From contig NC_135359.1 of the NCBI RefSeq assembly GCF_051622035.1, positions 16,863,501 through 16,927,500 on the forward strand: a stretch of DNA of 64,000 nt. Direction: 5' to 3'. The notes under the pieces are model-generated. The model was given only the letters and a program-made list of their open reading frames with translations, did no database searches and was not told the origin of the DNA. The number at the start of each line of letters is the position of its first letter. Positions within the stretch are counted from its first letter, which is position 1. The DNA comes from Arctopsyche grandis (Eukaryota; Arthropoda; Insecta; Trichoptera; Hydropsychidae). Shown piece by piece: positions 10,401-27,359 of this stretch. Position numbers and translations under genes: made by a program.

Positions 10401-13400
10401 AAAAATGTTAGTTACACTTTGTTGGATAGTGAAGACATTATTATACAAGGTATATTAAAATACACTCATCATTAAAGTAAAATAATTATTACTGTTAGCA
10501 TCCTAATAAAATCATGCTACAGTGTAGCATCGATTGAATGATACTAATGATAATGCCATGTCCAGTTTCAGAAGATGGATGCATTTATACGCCAGATCAC
10601 AATATCTCTTTGCGAATACAGGGGCTTGAAAAACCAAAAAGAAAGCGTGGTCGTCCTAGAAAAACGACACAGTTAGAAACTATAGTACAGGTAAAGCCAA
10701 CAAATAACGGACAAATATATTAATCTTAAATTGGAATCATAAAACTATCCCTTCATTTCAGCCATTACCAAATGAAAATGTGATTGAAAGTAATGAAGTA
10801 ATTGAAGAATCCCTTGAAATTGAAGGAAAAAGGAAACGCATAGCACCTAAACGATTTAATGAAGCTATTCAAGTATGAATAATGTGGATTTAATTTTTTT
10901 TTAAGTTTTATCTTTGTAGTATTTTTTTTAAACGCTTCAGTACAGTGGTAATTCACATTATGGATTTGTATGACGTATATTATAGGGAAAAGAACTCGAT
11001 AAAATATTCCGTGATGAAGGAGTTATCGAAGAATGTGATTTGGAATTAAATGAAAAACACCATATTCTGCGAGGACAACTTTTAGGCAATATAGAAGATG
11101 AAATTATAGGTCATGTGGAGAATCCCGATGGTACTGATTCAGGACAATTAGTACTTATATCCAACTCCAAAGCTAAATACAAAAAAGGTTAGAATTTCAA
11201 CTGATTCTAATGCCATATGATGTACAATTTTACTATTTTTGAAACCATAATTACCTTTTATGAAATTGTATATTCATTGTTTAAGGACGCGGACCATCAG
11301 TGAAACAAACGTGTAACATTTGCTTTGCCGAATTCAATTCCTTGAAACGATATATGTCACATATCACCTTGCATCATGAAGAGTTGCAAATCAATAGACA
11401 ACTTGAAATTGAACATCCAGAACAAATCGCCCACACAGTGAGTTTTAAATATCGTGCACATTTTATATTAATTTTACAATGATATTAACTAAAATGTATT
11501 TATAGCCTGGAACATCTTTATTAGAATCTCTTAATTTAACGGAAAATCCCATAGATATAAATTTGGATAATTTGGTTTCGAATTCTGATGCTTCGTATTT
11601 CGTAACTGGAGCATCAATGCCCGACCTAACATCTGAGATGTTAGATACGGGATCTATTCCTAAAGATGCTGTAAATATGATGCTAGATGAAACCACTGGG
11701 AATATTTTCTCTGAATCAAATATCCACAATACAGTTAACGAATTGATTACATCATCTATTATTCCCATAGCTACAATGTCACCAGGTTAATATATGAATT
11801 AATATCAATTTCGTGAGTAAATATCGATTTCGAACAACTACATATTTTCATTACTACGTTGTTTTTAGGCGAGATGACTACCAAAGTAATAGAACCCGTT
11901 CCTGAAACGAATCTTATACCCGAAACTGAATGTGAAGATTCTTCAAAATTCAAATGCAATGAATGTGATAAAGAATTTCTTTCACGACAAAGCCGAGATG
12001 TTCATATAAAGGTTAGTTCGAATTAATAATTATCTATACCGCCCAGTATTTAAAATTGATCTATGTTCAGTTTGTTATCTACATACATATCGCATTTAGG
12101 TATATCACCGTGGTGAACGTCCATACAAGTGTAATGCATGTGGAAAGGTATTCGGATACTTCACAACCCTCAAACATCACTTACTATCTCACTATCCGAA
12201 GTCAGCTAGGGGCTTTGCTTGTGACATATGCGGAAAAGTAAATCTCCATCTAAGTTTTTCACATTTACATTTTATATATTGTATTATTAATTCACCTTGT
12301 TTCCTATCAAATTTTAAGATTTTGAGACATCCATCATCGGTACTCTATCACAAAGAAACTGAGCACAATAACGGCAACCGTTTTGTTTGCAATAAATGCG
12401 GAAAGTCTTTCAAACATCGTCAACTCTTACGGAGGCATCAATTGGTTCACACGGATCATAGACCTTTTCTATGCAAGGTAATAAATACATATAAGACAAA
12501 ACAAATTTTGTACCTTCGTATTTAAAGCATTCAAATTTGTTAATACACACTTTTATTTTAGGAATGTCCCGCAAGTTTCAAGACTAAACCGAATTTAATC
12601 AACCACCAACAAATTCATACAGGAAAACAACCTTTCATGTGCAACATTTGCAACCAATTATTCACTCACAAAGCCAGTTTATCTCAACACACTCGATTAC
12701 ATTTAGGTAAAGTTTATGAAAATTAAAATTATTATATGATTTCAATGACTTTAATAACGTTTTTATTTACTGTGTGTAGATGAAAAACCTTTCAAATGCA
12801 ACGAATGTAATAAATCATTCAGACAAATTGGACATTTGTCTGAACATAAGAGAATCCACACGGGTGAAAAGCCATATACATGTCCTATTTGCCAAAGAAA
12901 ATTCACAACATCGTCACAATGTTATTCGCACGTCGGCCGACATCAACTTTTCCAAGAGATGAATAAAAAGTATGCCGGAAATAATTTAATTTCGAGGTTT
13001 GGTGTATTTTGAATTACTATGTTTAATATTTTTCATCATTTTAAGTATACTCGAAAACAATGCCAACAAGTCCAATCTCAAGGATTATCAAATTGATAGA
13101 CCGTTTGCTTGTACAGAGTGTCCCAAGAAGTTCACCAAACGTGTTGCTTTGCAAAAACACAGCAAACTGCACAACAAAGATAAAATGTTCGTTTGCAACG
13201 TGTGCGATCAATCATTCGCTCAAAATTCAAACTTGATCAAACATGCAAAAGTAAGTAAACCGTAAATCGACACAATGCAAATACTGCTTAAAATATGTAT
13301 TGTAAATTCGACTTATTTTAGACTCACGCTTGCAACCAAGACACGGAATTACCAAATTTGGAGAGTGCATTAAACGATTCTGCCAATCCAATGCTGGACA

Positions 13401-14056
13401 ATGAAAATTCAGTTTTTTGTGTCGCCTATAACAATGATAATGAAGAACCTCGTACATTCCATATTGTAAATAAGGTAAATCAATCAAATTAGTAAAAATT
13501 TAATTCATCAATTCTTATATATAATGTATAATATTTTGTTTAGAATGATCTGAATACCTGTGACCTTTACGAAACTGAAAATGAATTATTAGTAAACGGT
13601 AATAATATAAATGATGCTATCATATCAATGCCGGAAGTGCAAAATTCAAACACCATTTTTGATAATGTAAGTTTATTTGTAATAGCATTATATTGTCATT
13701 TAAAGAATATTAAATTTTCATTATAATATTTAAAATGTTTTCAGTTTATTGATGAAGATGGAAATACAATTCAATTCGAATTGCAAGAAGGCACACATTT
13801 CACCATTGCTTCAGCGCAAAATAAATTTTTACAGGTGTGTAATCACTTTTTCAATTGTAATATTTGTTAATATGACACTGCTTAGATGACGTGATTCATT
13901 TTTCAGTTGAAGAACGACGATTTTATTCTCGAACAAATCAATGCAGCATCGGCAGAAGCTCTCGACGAATCCTCCAAAATCATCGATTCAGTAGAAGCGA
14001 CACAATTTATCACAGTGGACGACAACGCCTTATCTCAATATTTAAGAATCACCTGA
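7427..14056 (+). CDS. ZAD / AT-hook / 11-finger C2H2 transcription factor
   Basis: Eighteen exons join in frame to 901 aa: 7427-7582, 10129-10227, 10359-10449, 10572-10690, 10762-10872, 10986-11187, 11286-11437, 11506-11785, 11869-12011, 12100-12237, 12319-12477, 12562-12706, 12780-12969, 13046-13250, 13322-13474, 13544-13666, 13745-13834, 13907-14056. An in-frame TAA sits just upstream of the ATG. Residues 10-67 form a ZAD zinc-binding dimerisation domain (Cys10, Cys13, Cys64, Cys67), split by the long intron 1. An AT-hook core GRPRK is at 142-146. C2H2 finger 1 starts at about 268. An acidic linker follows, then fingers 2-11 at about 433-732, some with TGEKP-like linkers. The tail is acidic. 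ZAD-C2H2 proteins are insect nuclear DNA-binding regulators. The orthologue is not recognised. Exon 4 could also start at 10566 (two in-frame acceptors). Confidence 0.93.
7890..8140. repeat. Possible SINE-like fragment
   Basis: Within intron 1 of the zinc-finger gene, minus-strand sequence GGGTTCGAAATTACACC near 7935-7955 resembles a Pol III B box. The stretch near 8085-8140 is less AT-rich than its surroundings. This is weak evidence; no A box or target duplication is seen. Confidence 0.25.
8260..8889 (-). CDS. ALG14: UDP-GlcNAc transferase subunit ALG14
   Basis: A single-exon, 209-aa gene on the minus strand, wholly inside intron 1 of the plus-strand zinc-finger gene. It has an N-terminal membrane anchor (residues 1-20), the [10 protein letters not shown] motif at 41-50 that heads the Rossmann-like fold, [10 protein letters not shown] in the middle, and an FAVQWQEL...LYFGKL C terminus, all typical of ALG14. 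ALG14 anchors the catalytic ALG13 to the cytosolic face of the ER. Together they add the second GlcNAc to dolichol-PP-GlcNAc for N-glycosylation. Length matches the family (about 200-220 aa) and no break is seen. Lack of introns could be ancestral or reflect an old retrocopy; the intact frame argues for function. Confidence 0.95.
   Translation of the reverse strand: MLLYFGIVIGTISVVYVFWQKNKTQTHKPRVKNVRTIICVGSGGHTAEMMRILKKMSPEKYSPRMYILASDDTTSEIKVLNFEKELNSNQTEYSLSKIYRSRKVGQSYVASIFTTLYALCTSVPVVFRFRPEVIICNGPGTCVPICAIAVFMRCLCLIDCKIVFVESVCRVKSLSLSGRILMKVADVFAVQWQELSNTYSNALYFGKLS
9147..9640 (-). mobile_element. RTE-like LINE 3' fragment
   Basis: The minus strand encodes pieces of the C-terminal region of an RTE-type retrotransposon, such as [18 protein letters not shown] and [10 protein letters not shown]. 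Further frames give the KGRP-type basic segment, and the element ends with a QWMV-type coding end and a GATGATGAT tail at 9147. Frameshifts break it. It lies in intron 1 of the zinc-finger gene. Related copies are at 42790-43440 and 48105-48550. Confidence 0.8.
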
Positions 14057-14077
14057 ATGATTTGCATTCCTTCTTTT

Positions 14078-14464
14078 TTAGTATAGTTTTCCGGAAAACG
14101 TGGAGTTTTCTTGTGAGGTTAGAGGTGTAAGCATCAAACCAGGCACCGGAGGCTTGTATTCCAAGTCGCGTAACTGATTAACTTTTAGCTTTAGTTGGGA
14201 ACGGATCTTGTTGATTTCGATATCTAATGCCGTTTGGTCTGTGGTGATAAGACGAATCGCTGTCTCTCGTTCTAATTTCACTAAAGTGCCGCCTATGCAT
14301 ACCCACACCTTACCCTCTCGACTTCCTTTCACACTCCTCAAGGCTTCTCGATTTTCATTTCGACGTTTGTCCAGGAAGACGATGCTTCGTCGATCTGCGA
14401 GGATATCCTCAGCCAGAGACTCCACCTCCACCAAATATTTCAAACTCTTCTGAGAGTCGTCCAT
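14078..14464 (-). CDS. PDRG1: PDRG1-like prefoldin-family protein
   Basis: A single-exon ORF of 128 aa starts with ATG at 14464. It shows the beta-prefoldin layout. An N-terminal helix has YLVEVESLAEDILADRRSIV, then RRNENREALR, a short beta region (KVWVCIGGTLVKL), and a second helix (DIEINKIRSQLKLKVNQL), ending in a proline-rich PPVPGLMLTPL tail. This matches p53 and DNA damage-regulated protein 1, a subunit of the prefoldin-like module of the R2TP/PAQosome co-chaperone in vertebrates. The stop is only 22 bp from the stop of the convergent zinc-finger gene. The first minus-strand AATAAA downstream is inside that gene's last exon (near 13920), so the 3' UTRs probably overlap. Confidence 0.9.
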   Translation of the reverse strand: MDDSQKSLKYLVEVESLAEDILADRRSIVFLDKRRNENREALRSVKGSREGKVWVCIGGTLVKLERETAIRLITTDQTALDIEINKIRSQLKLKVNQLRDLEYKPPVPGLMLTPLTSQENSTFSGKLY

Positions 14465-14529
14465 CTGGCAGCTAACCTCAAATACTTTTGACAGACGCTG
14501 CTGCCAATAGTAATAAGTTAATAAAAATC

Positions 14530-15255
14530 CAAAGTTGATTCTAAACCAAAGTATGAATTAGCAATTAATCTCTCATATATACTGCGAAATCCATCGCCTC
14601 TGCAGTGATAACTGCAATATTTGTTTTCTATTTGTACAAACACTAGATAAAGATTGTGGTACTAATGTGTGACCATCGTTTGAGTTCCATGAAAATGCAC
14701 GTATGTTTGTATTCCTTTAGGTGCTATATAATAAAAAAATAATGATATTGTGTCAAACATTTAATGTTTAAATTTAAATTCAGTATTACTTTGATTGTAC
14801 TCACAAATATATAAATTTTATTTATATCAAATAGTTGTTTGATTGAAAAAAAATTGTGTATTACATATTTAAAGAATTTAAATATTGCTGTCGATATTTA
14901 ATTTTTACATTAAAACTTTTTTATATTTTTAATCCAGTTTAATAAACTACAATTTTTTCAAAAAAGTTGTCTGATTTGAATTTGCCTTCCCAGGAGATTT
15001 ATTTAGTAGGGGAGAAGGGCTGGGATTGGCAGTTGCCCCTCCTAGATTTACCAAGGAATATCCATGTCATTTGATGAAATATTATGAATTTTATTGAAAC
15101 CGATTATTTTTTAGTTTCTATAAAAATTTTATTCCATGTTTAATTTATTTTCAAATGATTTTTATGTTTAATAATTATATGGTGTTTATACATAAATCTC
15201 TTTATAGTTAAATTATTTTATTCATTTTATTGATGAAAAGATATAAATAATTATC
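14530..15255. other. AT-rich intergenic DNA
   Basis: No gene is recognised between PDRG1 and the repeat cluster starting near 15256. A plus-strand AATAAA near 14520 could serve the zinc-finger gene. Confidence 0.5.
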
Positions 15256-15330
15256 AGTGGCGTGAAAAGGGGGGGGTCAATGATGCAATGGCCGCGGGCA
15301 TTTGATTCGGGGGGGGGGGGGCATCAAATC
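15256..15330. mobile_element. hAT-like MITE end with G runs
   Basis: CAGTGGCGTGAAAAGG begins the stretch and matches the CAGTGGCG ends seen at 15910 and 16079. It is followed by runs of 8 and 12 G. The other end was not identified. Confidence 0.4.
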
Positions 15331-15675
15331 AAATGAAATAAAAATGGATTTTCTGATTTATGTCTGCAGATATACATAAATCAGAAGATATTTCAATAAA
15401 TGAAAAAAAAAACATTTTATAAATTATGCCAAACAAAATCTATTAAAATTTGCACTTAAATTTAAATTTAAATTTCAATACATACATTACGTAAATATTT
15501 GGATACTGATTTTCAACCCATTTTAAAATTTTTCATTTCATTGTAGGGAATACAATCGAAAAGTTGGCTCTGTGCATCACGAATCCACTGATAATAATAA
15601 ATGTTTTAAAAAATAGTTCACTTTCATATACACACATTTCACAATTTTTGAACATTTTTGATCATATCATCGGGT

Positions 15676-16079
<404 letters not shown>

Positions 16080-16693
16080 ATATATATATACTAACCGTTT
16101 TTCACGCTCACCCCATATCATCATATGTACATATACATAAACCATCTCCCTAGAAAGGCACCAATCCTCAAACTGGTCAAAACTTCTGCCCCCCCCCTTC
16201 TGAACAAAGTTGAAATGACCTACCTATGTACCTACCTGCCCCAACTGAAAATGGACAGAAAGATGATTTTGAAAAAATATCTGAATAATACAAACCAGCT
16301 TTCATTTCTCATTACAGAGCTCTTGAATCACTTTGATAGTGGTTTTTTGAAAAAACTTTCAGTTTGAAATCAATCCGAGACCTTTAAGGGGTTTTGTTCA
16401 CGAAAAACGAAATAATCTTGCACGTAAAACATTAAAGTATGTATATTTATACCCTTGCATATTTTATACATATGTATATACAGGTGTACAAATGAAAATA
16501 GTTGCGCCTTATCGTGCTGGCAATGTGAAATTTCCTTATCAATGTGATTCAGCTATGAGTACTCTGATAAGTAAGAATTGATAGCTGTATACAGACCTCC
16601 GTATACAATATTGAAACTCGATCAATTACCTCCTCAAAATATGGTTTTGTTCCTAAATTTGTTACTGTTCGAAAAGGTTTGAATCGAACAAAC
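16080..16693. other. Upstream region of the second LRR gene
   Basis: AT-rich with no ORF of note. The last 200 bp before the ATG at 16694 probably hold the promoter and 5' UTR, but no clear core element is seen. Confidence 0.4.
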
Positions 16694-18220
16694 ATGAAAA
16701 CGAGCACACATGTATTGGTAAGATTAGTATTGCTATTCGTCTGGTTCAATCAAACGCAATGCAAGATCGTGTGTCCGAGACAGTGTCACTGTGACTTGTT
16801 CGAAGAATTGCAACGTGCAGCCTGTACCAACCACAACATAATAGACATCAACATTGGAGTGTACAAATATGTTCAAATTTACAACCTCAGTCATAACGCG
16901 ATCTCTAAATTAGAAGATTTCTCTTTTGAGGTACATATTTTTTATTATAGTTTAGATAGCTAATTATAGTAATGTGTATGTGAAAAAAATTAACGTCTTT
17001 CAGAATATGAATTATAAATTAATCGAACGACTTGATCTCTCACACAACGGTATATTTTGGATTGGACTTCACGCATTTGCAGGTCTTGACAAACTGGAGA
17101 GCTTTGATTTGTCATATAACAGAATACAATCAATACCAAATGATATTTTTTCATACAACAAAAATTTAACAATATTAAATCTTTCCAAAAATAAATTCAC
17201 TAGATTATCAAACCAGCCATTTCTATCGCATGACAGTTTAAAGGTAATATTTTCCCAATTAAATAATTCACACTATAAGTATGTATAATATAACCTGATA
17301 ATTAATTGCTATGATTTTAGGTTATTGATTTGAGCTATTGTCTAATCTCTTTTTTACCAAAAAACGTTTTTCAAGAATTGCCAAAGTTGACTGAATTAGA
17401 TTTAAGAGGCAATTACATGATTGGGTTAAAAATCAACATATTTGAATCAATGAAAAATTTAAGATTTTTAAATTTGAATAACAACAGCTGGCATTGCAAC
17501 AACGAGTTCGTGCGATTAGAAGAGTGGCTCTTGGTTAACAAAGTAAAATATCAACTCCAATGCAAACTAAATGTAAAAAAATTTGAAGAAATAAAAATGC
17601 TTAGCTCTAGCGATACTATTGAAGATGAAGAGCAAAATTTGGACGAGTTGTGGATCATAGAAGATAAATCCGAAAAAAGAGATGATGAAATAGAGAAGGC
17701 TGAAATCGATGATACTTTTTTAATGTTATACAATGATAGAGTTCCTTCCCTTATAAGTTTATTTATAGGTTTCCAAGTTGGAATTGTTATGGGCATACTC
17801 GGAACGTATTGTTGGATGGCGAAATTGTACAAATGTAAAAAAATTGTGTTGCCCAACCGTAGACATATCCGCCGATTGCAAAGAATGCACCAGAACGAAA
17901 TCAATGATAATTTATTATGGAATTTCATACAAGAAGAAAGATTTGCAACACCTCCGAGTACACGGCGACATCTTTCTAGTTTTTGTAGAGATTTAATAAC
18001 ACAAACAACTAATTCAGAATCAATCAATTTAATTGCAAGAGATAGAATTCGAACCCAAGCCGCCAATTCACAGTCGACCAATTTGGTTCAAGAAAACAGA
18101 ATTCAAACTGATCCATCCATTCAGAACATTCGCAGACAGAATAGCGAACAGCAAAATCGTCCAGAAACACCGCCACCAACATATAATGACTGTTTGAGTG
18201 ATGTGGTTATCCCTTCATAA
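16694..18220 (+). CDS. LRR single-pass membrane protein with PPxY tail
   Basis: Exons 16694-16930, 17004-17243 and 17321-18220 join in phase 0 to 458 aa. The start at 16694 is the first ATG and gives a signal peptide (VLVRLVLLFVWFNQTQC). An LRRNT cap follows (CPRQCHCDLFEEL), then about five LRRs (LIERLDLSHNGI, KLESFDLSYNRI and others), and an LRRCT (NSWHCNNEFVRLEEWL). The acidic stalk DEEQNLDELW is followed by a membrane helix near LISLFIGFQVGIVMGILGTY. The Gln/Asn/Arg-rich cytoplasmic tail ends TPPPTYNDCLSD. PPTY is a PPxY motif of the kind bound by WW-domain proteins such as Nedd4 ligases. The architecture is that of insect cell-surface LRR receptors. The specific orthologue is not recognised. 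Confidence 0.88.
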
Positions 18221-19647
18221 ATATAACATTAAAAATATTAAAGTTAGTAAATTATTGTATAAATATAGAAATTTTTTTATTATAAAAATATCGATACATT
18301 ATTATTAAAATATATTGAAAATATTATGGCTTTGACTTTATTTATTTTAGAATATATGTATGTATTTATTATATTTTATATGCCAGAATAAATATAAATA
18401 TTACACATGTGTCTGGACCTGTTCTGTAAAAATATGTACAAACATATTTAAAGAGATTTTAAATATGAGAGATTCCAAAAACAAGTGAAAATTCATAATA
18501 ATACAAATACGTAATAAAATTTAGTTAAAACAATAAATTACATCATGTTTGAATTTAATTTGATTAACAGCTCATTTTCATGATTTTTTTGTACGATAAA
18601 ACCATTGTGTTTCACTGAAACTCGGAATTAATAAATTCCTCATCTGCATGGTATTATGGATAAAAAACATATAAACAAAAATGTTTAATACAGTGAAAAG
18701 CTTATTTTACGAGGTAAACTTAAACTGTTAAAAAAATATAGTAAGAATTGATTTTCAAACGTTTTTTAAAATATTTTTAAGGTGTGTTAATAGCTTAAAA
18801 ATCTATGAATGATCAAAATGTTTCTCGTATATTAAAGATAAATATAAATGTATAAAAAAATATATATATATTTTTGTATATATACTAACTTCCGTTTAAA
18901 CAGACAAGAAATTTAAAAAATTAGTTTCAGTCAAACGAGGATCGGTCGAATGGAGTAGACCCCATTATATTGTATACATATATCAGTTTATTATGATAAT
19001 GAAAAATATGTAATTAATAAATCATTTTGTTAATTTGTATAATAATATCCATCACAGAATTATGAGCACACATTAGGCACATTTAGAAAATTCACACGTT
19101 ATTATTACAGTAATTAATTGAGTGTTCACAAACGCTCATTCCAAAGCTATGTATCTTTCAACATAAAACATTGCTCGCCTGCATATCAGTCAAAATAGCA
19201 AAGATTTATGTGTAGACATACATATATCGAAATAACATACACTTTACCATTATTATTTTATCACTTAATTTGGCAATTGCAAGAATGTGAATAAAAATAT
19301 ATAATATGAATTACACTACTAGAAATTTCATTGTCTTTGTAAAATATATATTTTATATATTCCTAATTCCATTACTAAAAAATAATCATGGCATATTTTG
19401 ATCACAACATGTGGATTTCATTTTTATTTTACAAATATACATTTTTTGCGTGTATTATAAACACTAATTATCATCAAATATAACTTACCCATTAAGTAAA
19501 ATATTATGTGTAAACCAATTCATACGTACAAAAAGCAGGTTTGATTCAATATCATTATTATGAATAAATGACAATTTAAATTTTCACTTTTGTCGTTAAT
19601 TTGTTAATAAGCTGTCTTTGTGATGGAAATTAAAACATCAGATTACA
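18221..19647. other. Convergent intergenic / 3' UTR DNA
   Basis: Very AT-rich sequence between two tail-to-tail genes, the LRR gene and the Shark-like kinase. A minus-strand AATAAA near 19423 may end the kinase transcript. No other feature is seen. Confidence 0.5.
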
Positions 19648-23768
<4,121 letters not shown>

Positions 23769-24099
23769 CCTTACGAGAAACGAATTCGTCTGCAAACAAC
23801 AAAACACAGTAATATAAAATAATGAATGAATCATTAAAATTCCATAAAAAAAAAACACAAAGAATCAACGTCATGTTGGTCACTCGTTTACACAGTTTAA
23901 AGAACCAATTATACTAACGTAGTTCGCAGGCAATTGCAGAAGAATTAAATAATTTTAATTGGAGTGTGGCGTCTGTTGTCGATAGGTAGGTCCTTTGTTG
24001 CTTTACGAGCGGGGATTCAAATGATTCAAATGACCCGTTTTCAGTTCAACGTCCACAAACGACTAATAACAATGTTGTGGAGAATCGCTATGCGGAAAG

Positions 24100-24420
24100 C
24101 AAATGTCACGTTACTGTCAGTGACAAAAGGTGTCATAGATACGTCACTCGGGCGTCCGAAAGGTAATTGTGTTGGACTGAATATGCGGAGAACGAACTGT
24201 CGAAATTGATGCAAACCGGAAGTGAAAAGGGGGAAGCGGAGAGGGGGCGGAGTACCTGCGAGGGGCCCCCGGGATCGCGGGAGGCCGGAGACAGGCGACA
24301 CAAAACACGACACCGAAGACAGGAGACAGCAGATGAGCCCCAACCCCACCTCCGCACCTGTTTTGCACAACATCGACACACACACGTAACAACGAAAAAC
24401 ACGGCCAAGCACCGATGCAT
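24100..24420 (-). promoter_or_regulatory. GC-rich putative promoter / first exon of the Shark-like gene
   Basis: This CpG-containing patch stands out from the AT-rich surroundings and sits 0.3-0.6 kb upstream of the first coding exon (5' splice acceptor at 23789). The long ORFs on both strands here look like composition artefacts. The exact start and donor were not resolved. Confidence 0.45.
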
Positions 24421-24460
24421 TTAATATGCATGTTTTTCCATAATTATGCATTAAAAAATA

Positions 24461-24635
24461 ACGGCAATTGGATTATTACGCACATTGCGATCGCCTAAAA
24501 GACAATTTTTGCCATGAAAATCGCGAATACGGATTATTTGGCACTCAAGTTCTCGTTAGTATGACGGACTTTTCGCCCGCCAGATGCTCCGTTATAGAGA
24601 TTTTAGTGACTTTGTGGACAATGATCACCGAACCA
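24461..24635 (+). mobile_element. 185-bp interspersed repeat, copy 2
   Basis: It starts near GGCAATTGGATTATT and ends ATGATCACCGAACCA. The core AAATCGCGAATACGG and GGCACTCAAGTTCTCGTTAG are shared with the copies at 27850 and 45545. Confidence 0.75.
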
Positions 24636-25073
24636 AAAATAACACGTCTCATATAACAATGTCAAAAACATACTTTTGACGTAGAACTACATCCATAGAC
24701 GAGAGTAAATATAATATTATACATATTAACAGGGCCCCCGAGGGGAATCCCTAGCCCTAGAAAAATAATTCCATACCCTATGACAAACCAAAAAAAAAAT
24801 CTTATAAATATATTTTTAATATGCGAAAAATCTAACAGAACTATTAGGAAAATACCTACATGTTAAATGCTATTTTTTTTAAATAATCGAATAAGAAAGT
24901 ACGATATAACAGATACTATTTCACATGGACACAAAGAATGCGCGGATCGAGAAATAATAAATATTTAGTATTAAAGTAATATATGTATTTTTATGTAAAA
25001 TAATATAAAATATAAATATTTAGCCCGAACTAAACCCCCCCTCCCCCCTTCTCGGCGGCCTTGCATATTAACG

Positions 25074-25263
25074 GTGGTAAACGGATTATTTCGCACATGG
25101 CGATCGCGTAAACGACAATCGTCGCTACGAAAATCGCGAATACGGAATGTCTGTGGGTAAATATCGATGAATGGAATTTTCGAATATCTGGATATTTCGT
25201 GATCGAAAGTTTATTGACGTATGCAAGATCGCTTAGTACGAAATATGTTAATCACCGAACCAT
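25074..25263 (+). mobile_element. 185-bp interspersed repeat, copy 3
   Basis: GGTAAACGGATTATTTCGCA at the left end and AATCACCGAACCAT at the right end. The inner CGAAAATCGCGAATACGGAA matches the other copies; the middle is diverged. Confidence 0.8.
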
Positions 25264-26379
25264 TGGCAGTACTGGCGACACGTACAAATATCGTTTTTAA
25301 AATCGCTATGATTCTGAAATTATTTTATGGACAACTACATATAATACTCAAATAATCAAAAATGACAAAATCTATGCCTTAAAATAGTAATGATTCGTTG
25401 GCTTGGTGATTTATAGCCAATTTGCAATATCGTACGAATATAATACGAAATCCTATAAATGACCGTAATAAATGATATTATTGTTAATTTAAATGATGTT
25501 TACAAAACAAAGCACTAAGCAATGGTTACGACACGAAAAAAATAAATATTCACAAAAAGGTTTATTCTGATATGTATGTATTTTCATTTTCACAAGAAAT
25601 CCTAAGCATATCTTTTATCTGTGGCATATCATTAACATTATATTTAAAAATAGCAACTAATTTTATTTGACTTTGGAATATTTAACAAAGTAATGTTGAT
25701 AATATATCACTAACTAAGACGTATATACCTAGTTTTACGTAAGATTTTAGATAACATTTTGATAAGCTAGTTCAGCATTCTTCAATACTCTTCTGATACA
25801 TAGCACTGTCTGACTCCGCGAAACCACAATCATCTTAGCCAACCAATACGAATTGGGTATTTTCCTTCCTAGTGCCAATTGAAATGAAATGAGGCAATGT
25901 TTATTGAGGTCTGTTTTTATGGTGTATGGAGTAAGTTATGTAAAACGCTATTGAACATTGAAACGGGAATTCGACGAGTCAATTGATTGAGAGCGATGTC
26001 GATAAGTAATATGTACATATGTATGTATGTATGTAGATATTGGAAAGTAAATTAATATCAAGAAGTACAAAAATCTTTTTTAGTATCAAGCTGTAGCGAG
26101 ACCTTTTTATATATAAACACAAAATTGATTTATACGTAGGCACCGTTTTAAAATGTTAAAATTTAGCATGTATGTATATCATAAATATGCTACCTATATC
26201 ATATATTAAATATAATATCGCTATTCTGTCAGTGTGTCTATGTATCTGTGTAGTTTCGATTCGATATACATAAATATGTACGTCACAGCTAAAACACTGC
26301 CAACAAAATTTAGGAATATAATATCGAAAGAAAAAAGCTTCTATATATACTGTTTGCTACCAATATTTCCTCTAGGCTA

Positions 26380-26424
26380 ATAGACGGCGCTAAGTCTCTG
26401 AGCATTTAGCGCCATCTATTGAAA
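26380..26424. repeat. Small hairpin
   Basis: AATAGACGGCGCTAA and TTAGCGCCATCTATT form a near-perfect 15-bp inverted repeat around a loop of about 12 nt. It is a GC-rich palindrome in AT-rich DNA with no neighbouring gene. Confidence 0.6.
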
Positions 26425-26569
26425 ATTTATTTAATTAATTAATTAATTTTTCTATTGGTGTTTTATATTGTTTATGTGTAGGTAGATAGGTAGTTTTTAC
26501 CATTTTCTTTCATATTAAACAATTAAATATAAATATTAAATTAAATATATTTAGGTATTTGAAAAAGAT

Positions 26570-26613
26570 TCGGCAACACCCATGCGATGATATTTCAACG
26601 GGTACAATACTAG
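26570..26613 (+). mobile_element. Helitron 3' end remnant
   Basis: TTTCAACGGGTACAATACTAG followed by T matches the 3' end of the Helitron at 30474-30947, with half of its terminal hairpin decayed. Confidence 0.55.
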
Positions 26614-27359
26614 TTAATATATAAATATAATTGACGTTACAAAGGCAACACAATTTTTATTATCGAGTTATTAAATAATTATACGAATTTGGTACTTTAA
26701 TTGAATCGATCAAAATGTTCAATCTATAAAATTAGTAGATCTTTTGCATCAAATAATTCAATAGAACTACACGTTAAATCACAATCTAACTGAAAAAATA
26801 AAAATGTAAACTTTAAAGTCTCGTTGAAATAGATCCAAGAAAGATTACGTATTGATAATAAAAATAAAATTCATAAAATAAAAAAAACATTAACGTTTAT
26901 GTGTTTTTAAAAAACGGATTGATTTATCTTTATATTCAATCGATAAAATTTGAAATGATAAATAATACAAACACTCATAATTTTTCACAAACACTTGGAT
27001 TGAAAGCAAAATCGAGATAACTTCATATGTACTACAACATGTATATTATATACATATGTACTTGTCAAATCGCTAAACTAAAATATAATAGTCGACACAA
27101 ACCCCTATTCAAATTGTATAAGTTAATTCGACTTCGTCGTGGAATTTAGCTCCATATACAATGAATGCATTTCGCTTTCACTAAACAATTTAAATAATCG
27201 TAAGTTCTCGATTAAAAGAAATCATTATGTACGTATTATTTAATGTAAGCATAACCGTTTGAGGCGCACGAAATAATATCTACTGAGCTTTCACTTTAGG
27301 TTCAATTCATAATAAACGACGCACTTTTACGTCAACAAAACAGCAACAAATATGATTCA

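Noticed and set aside
12780-12962. Separate small ORF starting at 12780
   Set aside because: Wrong frame; this is exon 13 of the zinc-finger gene read out of frame.
24041-24451. Several ORFs on both strands upstream of the Shark-like gene
   Set aside because: Caused by local GC richness; the position fits a promoter or noncoding first exon.
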